NCBI RefSeq assembly: GCF_900102485.1
Contig: NZ_FNBX01000005.1
Location: forward strand, 1-64,000
Origin: Desulfovibrio legallii
GTDB lineage: Bacteria; Desulfobacterota; Desulfovibrionia; Desulfovibrionales; Desulfovibrionaceae
Length of the DNA: 64,000 nucleotides
Reading direction: 5' to 3'
A model generated the notes under the pieces. The model saw nothing but the letters and a program-made list of their open reading frames with translations, had not been told where the DNA came from and made no database searches. Position numbers and translations under genes: made by a program. Below are positions 1 through 8,084 of this stretch, in pieces; positions within the stretch are counted from its first letter, which is position 1; every line of letters starts with the position of its first letter.

Positions 1-620
1 CTGGCCGTTGATGCGCTGGTTGCGGCGTCAGTCTTTGAGGTCGCCGCATTGGTCGCGCTGGTTACTGCTTCACTGGCTTTCGCACTGGCCGTTGACGCGC
101 TGGCGGCAGCAGCAGTTTCAGAAGCGGCGGCGTTAGTGGCAGATGCATTGGCCGCGGTCGCGCTGGCGGCAGCGTTGTCCCGCGCGGCGTAGATGTCGCC
201 CACCACGTCTTCCGGGGTCTCCGAGCTTGTGGCCGGCACTTTGACGACGCGGTCCAGGCCCTCGCGCAGTTGCTGGCGCTCGGCGGCGGCCTGGTCCAGG
301 GCGTCCTCAATGACCTGCGGGTCGAAACGGGAGGCGGAAACCAGGTCCACCTCCTGCACAAAGGGCATGTTGCGGCTTACGGCCAGCGTGTACCCGACGG
401 GCAGGGGCGCGCCGTTACGGGTGTAGGTCACCGTGCCGCCGCTCTCCGTAAGGGTGATGGCGCACTGGGCGGTGACGTCCTCTTCCGTGTATGTGGCGTC
501 GGGCGTGGTCACGGTAACGGTGAGCTGGTCCGTGCTCCAGACCTTGAAGCTGAACGGGAACGTTGTTGCAACGCCGTTGCCCTGGAAGGTGGCGCGGCTG
601 GGACTGTAGGGCATGGTCAT
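1..620 (-). CDS. Phage tail fibre, N-terminal part (cut by window edge)
   Basis: The frame opens at an ATG at 620 behind an AAGGAG ribosome site and stays open to base 1, so at least 206 residues are visible and the C-terminus lies outside. The N-terminal ~115 residues (with NGVATTFPFSFKVW near residue 15 and NGAPLPVGYTLAVSRNMPF further on) resemble the virion-binding domain of short-tailed phage tail fibres and tailspikes. From about residue 145 the chain becomes Ala/Ser/Thr-rich with short repeats of the SATNAA/SASTA kind, as in trimeric fibre shafts. It follows the gp11-like gene by 15 bp in the same leftward operon, which supports a tail role. The receptor-binding tip, which would define specificity, is not in the window. 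Confidence 0.75.
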   Translation of the reverse strand, partial: MTMPYSPSRATFQGNGVATTFPFSFKVWSTDQLTVTVTTPDATYTEEDVTAQCAITLTESGGTVTYTRNGAPLPVGYTLAVSRNMPFVQEVDLVSASRFDPQVIEDALDQAAAERQQLREGLDRVVKVPATSSETPEDVVGDIYAARDNAAASATAANASATNAAASETAAAASASTASAKASEAVTSATNAATSKTDAATSASTA

Positions 621-635
621 GGCGTTCTCCTTGGA

Positions 636-1226
636 TTAGCGGGCCTGGAGCCAGGGGTCTTGCGCGGGGCGTTCCCGGCGTTCTGAGGCGTCGGCGCTGC
701 GAGCCTGGGGCAGGGCGTCGGCGTAGAGTTTTTCCAGGGCGGCGGCCTTCTGGTCCGTGTCTTTGAGCAAGGGCACGGCCACCAGCGCCGCCAGCTTGCG
801 GGCCAGAACATGGGCAAAAAGATCGTCAAACAGGTTGGGGTTGCGGACGTCTTCCGTATACAGGGCCAGAGCGCGGGCGGCGTCGGTAAGCAGCAGGGCG
901 GCGTCTCCGGCGGCGTTGCGGGCCAGCTGGAAGGGCCTGGGCGAGCGGCCTTCGTGGCGCACGGCGTGCACCTTGAGGCAGAGGTCGGGCAGGGCGTAGG
1001 CGTAACGGAATTCCGGCGCAAAGCCTTCGGGCAGGGCCTGTGGGGCAAGCCAGACGCGCCGCTGGGCAAAATTCCAGGGAAAATCTCGCAGAACCTGCCG
1101 CCGGGCTGTATCCCAGTACAGGCGGCACTGCAGGGCCTCTGGCGTGTTTTCCTGTTCCGCGGCCACGCCACGCGCGCCCAGAAAGCCCAGGGCGCGATTC
1201 CAGATGTTGATTTGGTTGAGGGTCAT
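636..1226 (-). CDS. T7 gp11-like tail tubular protein A
   Basis: A 196-residue protein beginning LNQINIWNRALGFLGARGV. This opening, with the following CRLYWDTARRQVLRDFPWNFA, is typical of the gp11/tail tubular A family, which forms the adaptor ring between portal and tail nozzle in short-tailed phages. I chose the ATG at 1226 because AGGAG stands 6 bases upstream; an in-frame ATG ten codons earlier lacks such a site. The C-terminal 30 residues are charged and low in complexity. It sits between the capsid genes and the tail fibre, the expected place for a neck protein. Family call from motif recognition only. Confidence 0.65.
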   Translation of the reverse strand: MTLNQINIWNRALGFLGARGVAAEQENTPEALQCRLYWDTARRQVLRDFPWNFAQRRVWLAPQALPEGFAPEFRYAYALPDLCLKVHAVRHEGRSPRPFQLARNAAGDAALLLTDAARALALYTEDVRNPNLFDDLFAHVLARKLAALVAVPLLKDTDQKAAALEKLYADALPQARSADASERRERPAQDPWLQAR

Positions 1227-1287
1227 GCCACGCTCCTGGAAAAAGGTGGAGTTCACGCGGCCGGAGGACGACGCGCCGGTTGCGGGC

Positions 1288-1322
1288 CCCTCCGGCCGCG
1301 GGGGGAAGGGGCGGCCGGAGGG
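1288..1322. repeat. 12-bp perfect hairpin in the structural operon
   Basis: CCCTCCGGCCGC (1288-1299) is followed after 11 bases by its exact complement GCGGCCGGAGGG (1311-1322). It lies in the 151-bp gap between the capsid cement-like gene and the gp11-like gene. There is no T tract on either strand, so it is not a standard terminator. A processing or attenuation site separating head from tail transcripts is possible. Confidence 0.6.
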
Positions 1323-1377
1323 CCGCGCCCCCCGTCCGCCGCGAGCGGTTGCTTCCCCTTCCGTATCGACGCTGCGT

Positions 1378-1821
1378 TCAGCGGACCATGAGGGCCGCCT
1401 CGTAGGGCAGGTCTTCCTCTCGGGTCAGGGCGGCAAAGAGACGCCCCTGGCTCACGCTCTGCCCCTCCACCGGGGTGAGGGCAAAGGTCAGGCGCAGGTA
1501 GGGGCGGCGCACGCCCTGAGGCAGAAAGCGCAGGTAGGGCCGCGCGCCCAGCGTGAGCGTGGGGCTTTCCGCCGTGTGGGCGACGCTCACGCTGCCGCCG
1601 GGCACGCTGGTCCAGGGGCCATCGGGGTCGTCGGCCTGTTCCATGGCGATGCTCAGGTTCTGCACTTCGGCCGGCAGAAAGGCTTCGGTGACGGAAAGGC
1701 GCAGGGGCATGGGCTCCATGCGGCCCGGCAGCTTGCAGGCGGTGAGGGCCACAACGGAACCCGCGGCGTTGGCGGTGAGCGGACCTTCAAAAAAAACGGC
1801 GTTGCGATCGATAATGGCCAT
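1378..1821 (-). CDS. Bbp16-like capsid cement protein (putative)
   Basis: 147 residues, beginning MAIIDRNAVFFEGP, with ATG at 1821 preceded by AAGGAG. The gene lies directly after the major capsid gene, where decoration or cement proteins usually sit. The C-terminal segment with TLTLGARPYLRFLP and PYLRLTFALTP resembles the end of Bbp16-family capsid cement proteins of Bordetella BPP-1-type phages. No catalytic motif or signal peptide is visible. An alternative is another small head decoration or completion protein; gene position is the strongest evidence. Confidence 0.5.
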   Translation of the reverse strand: MAIIDRNAVFFEGPLTANAAGSVVALTACKLPGRMEPMPLRLSVTEAFLPAEVQNLSIAMEQADDPDGPWTSVPGGSVSVAHTAESPTLTLGARPYLRFLPQGVRRPYLRLTFALTPVEGQSVSQGRLFAALTREEDLPYEAALMVR

Positions 1822-1891
1822 GGGGTCTCCTTGCGGTGTTGCGGTGGCGGGGCCCGGCCGGACGGCTTCCGGCCAGGCGTGGGGCGAGGGC

Positions 1892-2881
1892 CTAGACGGG
1901 CTCTTCGGTGGAAAGCACGGCGTCGCACTGGCGCACGGGCCGCCCGTGGAGCACGGGCACGGCCTTGGCGTCGAAAAATTCGCCGTACTGCAGCTGCACG
2001 TTGCCCGCGTCGGAATTCTGCAGCTCCAGGGCCGTGAGCACGTCGGCGTTGGCGTACCACACGGCCTTCTGGCGCAGGTGCTGGGGCATGCGGTTCTTGG
2101 CCTCAATGGTCAGCTTCTGCAGATCCACAAAGCCGGTCTGCCCCTTGCGCTTGGAAAGGGCCGCCACGGGGATGTTGGCGATGCGCGCCACGCCGCGCCA
2201 GTCGCGCACGGCCAGGCCGCAGCGCCAGTTGTACTTATCGCCCACCACCTGGTATTTGCGGCCGTCCGGATCCTGAGCCATGTAGGTTCTGAGATCCTCG
2301 TGGGAAAGGCCGCCGGCGCTGCCCTTGGGATAGATGCCGTGCACGGACTGCGCGCCCCAGGCCACCAGCCAGAGGGAGGTGCAGCCGGCGGCGTCGCGCC
2401 CGGCCGCGTCCAGCACGTTGTTGGCGTCCTGGGCCGGGTAGCGCATGGCCAGGCCGTTGAATTCATCGGGATTGACGTTGCTGTTGCCGTAAAAAAGGGT
2501 GGTCGCCACCTTTTGGCGCATGGCCTCGGCAAAGGCGATGCCCTCGCTCATGCGAAAGGCCCGGTCGCGGCCGCCGTAGAGGCGCAGCTCCTCCACGTCC
2601 AGCTCCATAATGGCCTCCAGGATGCCGCAGCCTTCCTTGACCTGGCTCCACTGGGATTTGCTGGGCGGCGTGCCCTGATAGAGACGCCGCCAGTAGACCT
2701 CCGGCAGGCCGGTGCGGATGCGGGTGAGGTGGCCGTCGCTCTGGTTGGCCTCCATCCAGAGCACGTCGTCCACGATGTCGTTAGTTTTGTTCATGAGCTC
2801 AATGATCTGCCCGGCTTTTTCGCCGCGGTAGAACTGCTCCATTTCCGCCAGAGAAACCACAAAACCCAGGGAATCGGCCAT
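1892..2881 (-). CDS. Phage major capsid protein
   Basis: 329 residues, beginning MADSLGFVVSLAEMEQFY, with ATG at 2881 chosen over an earlier in-frame start at 2914 because a GAGG ribosome site stands 6 bases upstream. Size, the lack of membrane or signal segments and position between scaffold and cement genes fit the major capsid protein of Bbp17/podovirus type. Segments such as NDIVDDVLWMEANQSDGHLTRIRTGLPEVYWRRLYQG and LFYGNSN resemble those coat proteins. It should self-assemble with the scaffold encoded upstream into the procapsid. The fold cannot be verified from sequence alone. Confidence 0.75.
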   Translation of the reverse strand: MADSLGFVVSLAEMEQFYRGEKAGQIIELMNKTNDIVDDVLWMEANQSDGHLTRIRTGLPEVYWRRLYQGTPPSKSQWSQVKEGCGILEAIMELDVEELRLYGGRDRAFRMSEGIAFAEAMRQKVATTLFYGNSNVNPDEFNGLAMRYPAQDANNVLDAAGRDAAGCTSLWLVAWGAQSVHGIYPKGSAGGLSHEDLRTYMAQDPDGRKYQVVGDKYNWRCGLAVRDWRGVARIANIPVAALSKRKGQTGFVDLQKLTIEAKNRMPQHLRQKAVWYANADVLTALELQNSDAGNVQLQYGEFFDAKAVPVLHGRPVRQCDAVLSTEEPV

Positions 2882-2959
2882 AACTGCCTCACAGGTTGGA
2901 GGGTTGGCGCACACAGGCGCAAAGCAGGCGAACCATCAAGGGCCAGGGCGGCGCGCGCC

Positions 2960-3463
2960 TCAGACCTGCGCGGACCAACCCGCGTACATGCGTTCTTCCA
3001 GGGGCGGCATGACGGCGCTGTGCGGTTCCCCGCGCACCAGGCCATCCTCCATAAGGGCATCGGCAACGTTGTTGAAGAAGCGCAGGACAGCCGGGTTGTT
3101 GCCGTAGCCGGTTTCCTCCAGCAGGCGGCCGATATGCCGGTCCGGGTCAAAGCGGTCCAGGGCCAGCTGCGCGCGGGCCACGCTGGCGGCCAGGTTTTCC
3201 CCGCCCAGGTGCGGATCCTGGGCGGCCTCGCGCCGCCACTGGTCCACTTGCGCCTGCCAGGCGGCGCGCTGGGCGGCCTCGTGTTCCTGCAGCTTCTGGG
3301 CAAAGGGATCCTGCGCCGGAGCGTCGGGGGCGGGGACGCCTTCTGCGGACGGGGCAGCGGCCGGAGCGGATCCCGCGCCGGGATCGGAGCCGTGCGGATC
3401 AGCGGCCGGCGGGGGCGCGAGGGGCAGGTCAGGATCGGTCTGGTTCATGGGGATCTGGCTCAT
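2960..3463 (-). CDS. Phage head scaffolding protein (putative)
   Basis: 167 residues starting at ATG 3463, with a strong AGGAGG site 8 bases before it. Residues ~5-50 are Pro/Ala/Asp-rich and probably disordered. They are followed by a charged helical stretch (QKLQEHEAAQRAAWQAQVD) and a compact C-terminal segment (GNNPAVLRFFNNVADALMEDGLV). This acidic, helical, low-complexity make-up and the place immediately before the major capsid gene are usual for scaffolding proteins. It overlaps the Bbp19-like gene by 35 bp. No protease triad is seen. Confidence 0.6.
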   Translation of the reverse strand: MSQIPMNQTDPDLPLAPPPAADPHGSDPGAGSAPAAAPSAEGVPAPDAPAQDPFAQKLQEHEAAQRAAWQAQVDQWRREAAQDPHLGGENLAASVARAQLALDRFDPDRHIGRLLEETGYGNNPAVLRFFNNVADALMEDGLVRGEPHSAVMPPLEERMYAGWSAQV

Positions 3464-3791
3464 ACGTTTCGTCCTCCTGTGGGTTGAGCAAGCGGGGCAG
3501 GTGTTCCGGGCCGGTCTGCCGGAGCAGGCGCAACAGGCGCGCGCCCACATAGCGGCGGCCCTCGGTAAAGCCGAGGCGCAGGGCGTCCGCGCCGGGCGGG
3601 GCGTCCTCCAGGTTCAGGGCGCTGAAGCAGCGGCATTCCTCCAGCAGCCAGCGCAGCAGCAGGCGACCTTGGGGCCGGGCCATGAGGTCCGTCAGCGCGG
3701 CGTTGAGGGCGGCCTGCGCAAAGCGGGCGCGGCGTTGGGCGGCGCGGTGCTCCTGGTCGGCCTGTTCGTATGGGGCAAAAGGATCGTCCAT
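3429..3791 (-). CDS. Bbp19 family phage protein
   Basis: 120 residues. The core LMARPQGRLLLRWLLEECRCF...LGFTEGRRYVGARLLRLL matches the short conserved pattern of the Bbp19 family (a helix around 'PxGRxxLxxLLE', then 'xxxEGxRxVGxxLL'), found between portal and scaffold genes in Bordetella BPP-1-type phages. Function in the family is unknown; it is probably a small virion or head-assembly factor. The start ATG at 3791 overlaps the portal stop as ATGA, so translation is likely coupled to the portal gene. Confidence 0.65.
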   Translation of the reverse strand: MDDPFAPYEQADQEHRAAQRRARFAQAALNAALTDLMARPQGRLLLRWLLEECRCFSALNLEDAPPGADALRLGFTEGRRYVGARLLRLLRQTGPEHLPRLLNPQEDETYEPDPHEPDRS

Positions 3792-5611
3792 CAGCGGGCC
3801 TCCGCGTCGCCCCGCGCCGCCGGGGTTTCGGGCGCACGCCGCGCCGGGGGACGGCCGCCGGGAGGCGCGGCCGCGTTATCCCTGCCGCGGAGCAGCTCCG
3901 CCAGACCGTCCAGGGCCGTGCCCTGCTCTCCCTGGGGGCCGGTAAGCGGCGTTTTGCCCAGTTGCTGGAGCATCTCCACGCCCTGGCGCAAGGTCTGGGC
4001 CAGGTTCTGGACGCGGGCGGCTTCAGCCCTGGCGCTCCGCAGCTGTTGCCGTTCCTCCAGGGGGCGGCTCAGGCTCACGGGCAGGCCCAGGCTGTCGGCA
4101 TAACTGTCCAGCAGATGGTCCACGTTAAGGGCGTCCAGGGCTTCGGGCCAGGCGGCGGAGGTCTTGAGGGTCAGGGCCAGGTATTGATCCGTGGCGCTCA
4201 CGCCCACCAGCTTCTGCGCCTGGGCCAGCAGGGAGACGAACTCCACCTTGAGGCGGCGGCCCGTAAGCTCCGGCGGGCAGGGCGGCAGCATGTCCAGCTC
4301 GGCCATGCACAGGAAGGTGCGGTCCATGAGCGGGATGAACAGCTCGTCGTGCAGGCGCTCCAGCACGGGGCCGATAAGCACCAGCTTTTCTTCCTCCCGC
4401 GCGGCTATCTCGCTGGCCGTGACCCCGCTGCGCCCCTCCAGGATGAGTTTGAAGAGGTCGTTGTAGAGCCCGGAGCGGATCTGGTTCTGCACGGCTTCCA
4501 TGGCTTTGCGGGCCGTGGCCAGGTCCGGATTGACCTGCAGGAGCGGCGTGGCCGCCTGGGGGCTCTGGCCCGGAGCGCTCTCCACATAGTTGATGCCGCC
4601 AGGGGTCAGATCCAGGCCCACGGAGCGCAGCCCCGCGGCCACGCTCATGGGCGGGTCCACAGCCTTGTGGATGGCTTTGAGGGTGGTGACGCCCATCTGC
4701 TGGAGCATGCGGCAGTCGGGCAGCGCGTCCATGGCCGGGGAACGGCCGTAAACGTCGTTGCCGGCCACGTCCCAGCGCGGCCCGAAGCCGGGAAACGCCC
4801 GGAAGCCTGATTCGCGCAGGGGCCGCCCCTGGCCTTCGCGCCCCTCCAGCCAGTACACCGAGGCCACGGGCATGTGCCGGGCCGCAAGCCGCGCGGGGTT
4901 GCGGTCCGTGCGCGGGTACACGGCCTGGACGACGTTGTGCCGCGCTTCCGGCTGTTGCCGGGCCTGGCGACGCAGACTTTCGGGCAGGGCCTCCGCCCCG
5001 AAGGTCTGGACCAGCTGACGCAGGGTCATGGCCGTGCGGCGAAAGACCGTGTCCACGCGCCGGTCCGCGTCGCAGTCCAGGGCGTATTCCCCGGCGCAGA
5101 GGGGCAGGAAGCGGAAGCCCCGGCGGACGTCGGCCAGCTCAAACACAAAGGCCGTGCCGAAGGCGCCGAGCTCGCCGTAGATCGTGTGCATGGCGTTGTA
5201 GAAGTTGGAGCGGTGGAACACCGCGCGCATGCGCGCGGCCACTTCGTCCAGCCAGGCCTGCACCGGACGGCGGCGGGCCAGGTCCGCGTCGTCCAGGCTG
5301 AGGCGGAACCAGGGCCGGGCCGGGCTGGTGAGCCCGCCCTGCAGCCCGGCCGCAAGGGTGCGCATGGCCAGCACGCCCGTGGCGTCCACCAGCCGCCGGT
5401 TGAGCAGCGGGCCTTGTTCCGCCGCGTCCGCCTGGGACCGCAGGCGGCAGCGGGTGGGCAGAAAGTGGTCCGCCAGGCTTTGCCAGGCCGCATCCCAGGG
5501 GGCGCGGCGGCGCAGCAGGGCCTGATGCCGCCGGGCCAGGGCCTGGAGGTCGGCGTGCGGCGCGGCCCCGCATTCCCTAGATGCCTTAGGGTCCAAGGGA
5601 CGCATGGTCAT
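3791..5611 (-). CDS. Portal / head-tail connector protein
   Basis: 606 residues, the usual length for a podovirus-type portal (T7 gp8 / Bbp20-like). It begins MTMRPLDPKASRECG and carries recognisable portal segments: RRAPWDAAWQSLADHFLPTR, LNRRLVDATGVLAMRTLAAGLQGGLTSPARPWFRL and VTASEIAAREEEKLVLIGPVLERLHDELFIPLMDR. The portal forms the dodecameric ring through which DNA is packaged and on which the tail is built. The C-terminal ~80 residues are Ala/Arg/Pro-rich. ATG at 5611 overlaps the preceding stop (ATGA), and its own stop overlaps the next start, so the three genes are translationally coupled. Confidence 0.88.
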   Translation of the reverse strand: MTMRPLDPKASRECGAAPHADLQALARRHQALLRRRAPWDAAWQSLADHFLPTRCRLRSQADAAEQGPLLNRRLVDATGVLAMRTLAAGLQGGLTSPARPWFRLSLDDADLARRRPVQAWLDEVAARMRAVFHRSNFYNAMHTIYGELGAFGTAFVFELADVRRGFRFLPLCAGEYALDCDADRRVDTVFRRTAMTLRQLVQTFGAEALPESLRRQARQQPEARHNVVQAVYPRTDRNPARLAARHMPVASVYWLEGREGQGRPLRESGFRAFPGFGPRWDVAGNDVYGRSPAMDALPDCRMLQQMGVTTLKAIHKAVDPPMSVAAGLRSVGLDLTPGGINYVESAPGQSPQAATPLLQVNPDLATARKAMEAVQNQIRSGLYNDLFKLILEGRSGVTASEIAAREEEKLVLIGPVLERLHDELFIPLMDRTFLCMAELDMLPPCPPELTGRRLKVEFVSLLAQAQKLVGVSATDQYLALTLKTSAAWPEALDALNVDHLLDSYADSLGLPVSLSRPLEERQQLRSARAEAARVQNLAQTLRQGVEMLQQLGKTPLTGPQGEQGTALDGLAELLRGRDNAAAPPGGRPPARRAPETPAARGDAEAR

Positions 5612-5823
5612 TGCCCCAGCAGGGTTTTGCGGGTGGTTTCCGCGCGGTTGAGCGGGCTGGTATGCACGGCGGCATACAGCCCGGCCGCGCGGGCGGCTTT
5701 GTCCTTCTGCGTCTGGCGGGCGGCCGTGGCCGCCTCGGTGACGGGCTTCTGCACCTCCTGCTTGGGCGTGGGCGTAACCTCAGGCACGCTGGGCGTGCTG
5801 GCGGAGCCTCCTCCGAATCCCAT
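5608..5823 (-). CDS. Nested in-frame product of the GNAT-like gene (71 aa)
   Basis: Internal ATG at 5823 with AAGGAGG ending 6 bases upstream, better than the ribosome site of the full-length start. The product (MGFGGGSASTPSVPEVTPTP...) is a 71-residue, Pro/Thr/Lys-rich, probably disordered protein that ends in a short charged helix (RQTQKDKAARAAGLYAAVH). In phages of similar layout a separate small gene often occupies this place. Here the upstream gene simply lacks a stop between the two. Function unknown; a minor head protein is likely from position. Confidence 0.5.
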   Translation of the reverse strand: MGFGGGSASTPSVPEVTPTPKQEVQKPVTEAATAARQTQKDKAARAAGLYAAVHTSPLNRAETTRKTLLGQ

Positions 5824-6354
5824 AACAACCTCCTTGGGGTTGGCGTTGCGCAAATCCGACGGCGTGCAGCAGACCAGCACGCCATCCACAAAACGGTTTT
5901 TCCGGGCATGGCGGCAGGCTTGCGGCAGCCTGGCCAGCACGCGGAAGCCGCAGGCCCGGGCCAGGCGCCAGGCGTGCCGGTTGGGCGCAGGGCACAGGCC
6001 CAGCACGGCCGCGCAGTCCAGGTGGGCGAAGGCCCAGGCCAGACCACGCCGGGCCATGGGCACGGCCAGGCGCGCCGCGGCCCGGAAGGTGGTGAAGTCA
6101 AATTCCCAGACCTTGCCCCGCCGCGGGGAGAACAGCGCGCAGGCCAGCATGGCGGCGGGACTGCGCTCCCCGGCCGCCGGCCAGCAGCAGAGCAGCAGGC
6201 CCAGGGCCGGGTTTGTCGCGCGCCGCCAATCTTCCAGGGTCGGCGCGGCAAAGGCGCTCATGGCGCAGCCCAGCAGCCCCTCTGCCGCCATGCGGCAAAA
6301 AATCTGGTCGCGCGTGGCCTGGTCCGGGGCGGGCGCGTAAAAAAATCCGGACAT
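5608..6354 (-). CDS. GNAT-like phage protein fused in frame to a small Gly/Pro/Thr-rich protein
   Basis: 248 residues. Residues 1-165 look like a GNAT-type acyltransferase fold: the stretch WEFDFTTFRAAARLAVPMARRGLAWAFAHL, then LCPAPNRHAWRLARACGFRVL, recalls the cofactor-binding end of that fold. Such proteins are common between terminase and portal in this phage type, with no firmly assigned substrate. After residue 177 the reading frame runs without a stop into MGFGGGSASTPSVPEVTP, which has its own perfect ribosome site (see next entry). The start at 6354 overlaps the terminase stop by one base. Whether a full-length fusion is made, or mainly the shorter product, cannot be told here. Confidence 0.55.
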   Translation of the reverse strand: MSGFFYAPAPDQATRDQIFCRMAAEGLLGCAMSAFAAPTLEDWRRATNPALGLLLCCWPAAGERSPAAMLACALFSPRRGKVWEFDFTTFRAAARLAVPMARRGLAWAFAHLDCAAVLGLCPAPNRHAWRLARACGFRVLARLPQACRHARKNRFVDGVLVCCTPSDLRNANPKEVVMGFGGGSASTPSVPEVTPTPKQEVQKPVTEAATAARQTQKDKAARAAGLYAAVHTSPLNRAETTRKTLLGQ

Positions 6355-7685
6355 CAGTTTTCTCCGAACATGTCATAACTGGTTCTGGCCCGGCGGCAGC
6401 CGCCGGAAGCGGGCGCGGCGGGACGAAAGCCCGTGGCCGCATAGCGCAGGGCGTCGGCCCCGTGGCTGGCCCAGTCGTGCAGGGGGCCCCGGCCGCCGGA
6501 AGGGCCGCCGCCCGGCCGCCATTGCCGCCGGTAAGCCCGCAGGGCCTTGATCCCCACAGCGCAGTGTGCCGCGTCAAACCAGCAGCGCGGCAACAGGCGG
6601 CGCACAGCGTCGATGCCGTCGGCCAGGGGCAGGGCCGGGGCCAGGCTGAAGCGCAGCCCCATGCGGGCCGCACACTCCCAGCGGCTCTGGCCCGTGCCCA
6701 GCTCCCGCACCCGGATATCCTGCGGGGCCAGGTGCAGGCCGTAGCGAAAGCCCCGGCCCGGCAGATCCTCCCCCGGCGCGGCCGGGCCCGCCGGGCGGGC
6801 CTTCTGCTCCAGCACCCGGACGTAGTGGGCCAGCCCCTCGCCCGATGCCTCGTAGTAGTCCACAAACCGCCAGGTTCCCGAAGGCTCCACCTGGAAGAAC
6901 CAGATGGCTGTGGCGTCGTCCATGCCCAGATCCCAGGCCGTGTGTACGGGCAGCTCCGGGGCCGCGGGCAGGGGCGCGACGCGGCCTTCGCGCTCGGCCG
7001 CGTCCATCAGGGGCGCGTAGTAGGCCCCGCGCACGGCGGCGGCAAAGGAACACTCAAATTCCTGCGCGTATTCCGCCGCCTCCATGCTCCGCCGGGCGGC
7101 CTCCAGCTCCGCCTGCGGCAGATAGCCCGTCTGTGAAGCGGGGAAACGGAAGCGCGACCACAGCCCGCCTTGGTCCGCGCCGGCCTGCTGCCAGACGTCG
7201 TAGAGCAGGTTGTCCGTGCCGTGGGGCGTGCCGCAGAACAGGGCCCGGCCCTGGCGGTCCGCCAGCATGGGCCGCAGCACCTGGCTCCAGACCTGGCGCG
7301 GCATGTCCGCAGGCTCGTCCAGCACCAGATCGTCCAGATAGAGGCCCCGCAGCGCCTGGGCGTTTTCCGTGCCCAGCAGCCGGATGCGCCCGCCCGTGGG
7401 CAAATCGCAACGCAGCTCGGATTCGTTAAATCTGACGCCTGGGACAGGGGAGGCAAATTTTTTTAGGTAGTCCCAGGCCACCTGTTTGGCCTGGCTGAAA
7501 TACGGCGCGCAGTAGGCCGCCCGCCAATCCTCCCGGCCGGAAAGCAGGGCCTGGCGGATCAGATCGTTGACCGCCGCCACCGTCTTGCCGAAGCGCCGGT
7601 GACACAGCAGCACGCAAAAACGCGTGCGCTCCTGATGGAAGCGCCACTGCAACGGACGCGGCGTGTAGGGAATGATGTGGAGCAT
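6354..7685 (-). CDS. Phage terminase large subunit
   Basis: 443 residues. The ATPase half has a Walker A-like CHRRFGKT (residues ~28-35) and a Walker B-like LYLDDLVLDEPADM, followed by a FCGTPHGTDNLLYD coupling segment. The nuclease half has acidic positions in HTAWDLGMDDATAIWFF and near the end in HDWASHGADALRY. These are the hallmarks of the packaging motor that cuts and translocates DNA into the prohead through the portal. The Walker A carries Arg-Arg-Phe where many families have small residues, as in Mu gp28-like terminases. The last ~25 residues are Arg/Pro-rich. The ribosome site before ATG 7685 is weak. Confidence 0.9.
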   Translation of the reverse strand: MLHIIPYTPRPLQWRFHQERTRFCVLLCHRRFGKTVAAVNDLIRQALLSGREDWRAAYCAPYFSQAKQVAWDYLKKFASPVPGVRFNESELRCDLPTGGRIRLLGTENAQALRGLYLDDLVLDEPADMPRQVWSQVLRPMLADRQGRALFCGTPHGTDNLLYDVWQQAGADQGGLWSRFRFPASQTGYLPQAELEAARRSMEAAEYAQEFECSFAAAVRGAYYAPLMDAAEREGRVAPLPAAPELPVHTAWDLGMDDATAIWFFQVEPSGTWRFVDYYEASGEGLAHYVRVLEQKARPAGPAAPGEDLPGRGFRYGLHLAPQDIRVRELGTGQSRWECAARMGLRFSLAPALPLADGIDAVRRLLPRCWFDAAHCAVGIKALRAYRRQWRPGGGPSGGRGPLHDWASHGADALRYAATGFRPAAPASGGCRRARTSYDMFGEN

Positions 7686-7772
7686 GGCGCACTTGCGGGT
7701 TAAGGTTAACGGGGTGGGCAGGGCGTACTCCGGGCGAAAAACAAGGGCGGCCTGACTGGCGGGGAAAGGGGT

Positions 7773-7795
7773 GCCCAGGGGCTCTGCCCCTGGGC
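7773..7795. repeat. GC-rich 10-bp perfect hairpin
   Basis: GCCCAGGGGC (7773-7782), loop TCT, then GCCCCTGGGC (7786-7795), followed by GCCGCCGG. It lies in the 138-bp gap between the 86-aa gene and the terminase gene. A similar hairpin plus the same GCCGCCGG tail occurs at 60495-60521 in the host region. No T tract follows on the transcribed strand. Confidence 0.6.
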
Positions 7796-7823
7796 CGCCG
7801 GCGGCGTTGCCCCTTGCCCCGCA

Positions 7824-8084
7824 TCAGGGTTTTTCCGGTGGCGGGTCCGGCGCAGGCCCGGCCCAGACCACACGCACCTGCGGGGGCTGCGGCGGCGCGG
7901 CGGCCGTGTCCAGCGCGCCGAGGATGGCGTGGAGCTCTTTGATTTCCTTCACAATATCAATACTTTTTTCGGCGATGTCGGCCTGGTTGAGGCTGTCGGT
8001 GAGCAGGGTCAGGCGCTGTTCCAGGCTGCGCAGCAGGTTCTGCACGCCGGAGCGGTGCTGCGCCGTGGCGCGGCGGGCGGCCAT
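7824..8084 (-). CDS. Small helical phage protein (86 aa), possible small terminase-position gene
   Basis: 86 residues; ATG at 8084 overlaps the stop of the preceding gene as ATGA. The middle (residues ~10-60, SLEQRLTLLTDSLNQADIAEKSIDIVKEIKELHAIL) is predicted helical and possibly a coiled coil; the tail is Pro-rich. The gene sits where Mu-like phages have the gp26/gp27 genes between the DUF2730 gene and the large terminase, so a packaging role is possible. I see no helix-turn-helix and do not recognise the family. Confidence 0.55.
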   Translation of the reverse strand: MAARRATAQHRSGVQNLLRSLEQRLTLLTDSLNQADIAEKSIDIVKEIKELHAILGALDTAAAPPQPPQVRVVWAGPAPDPPPEKP

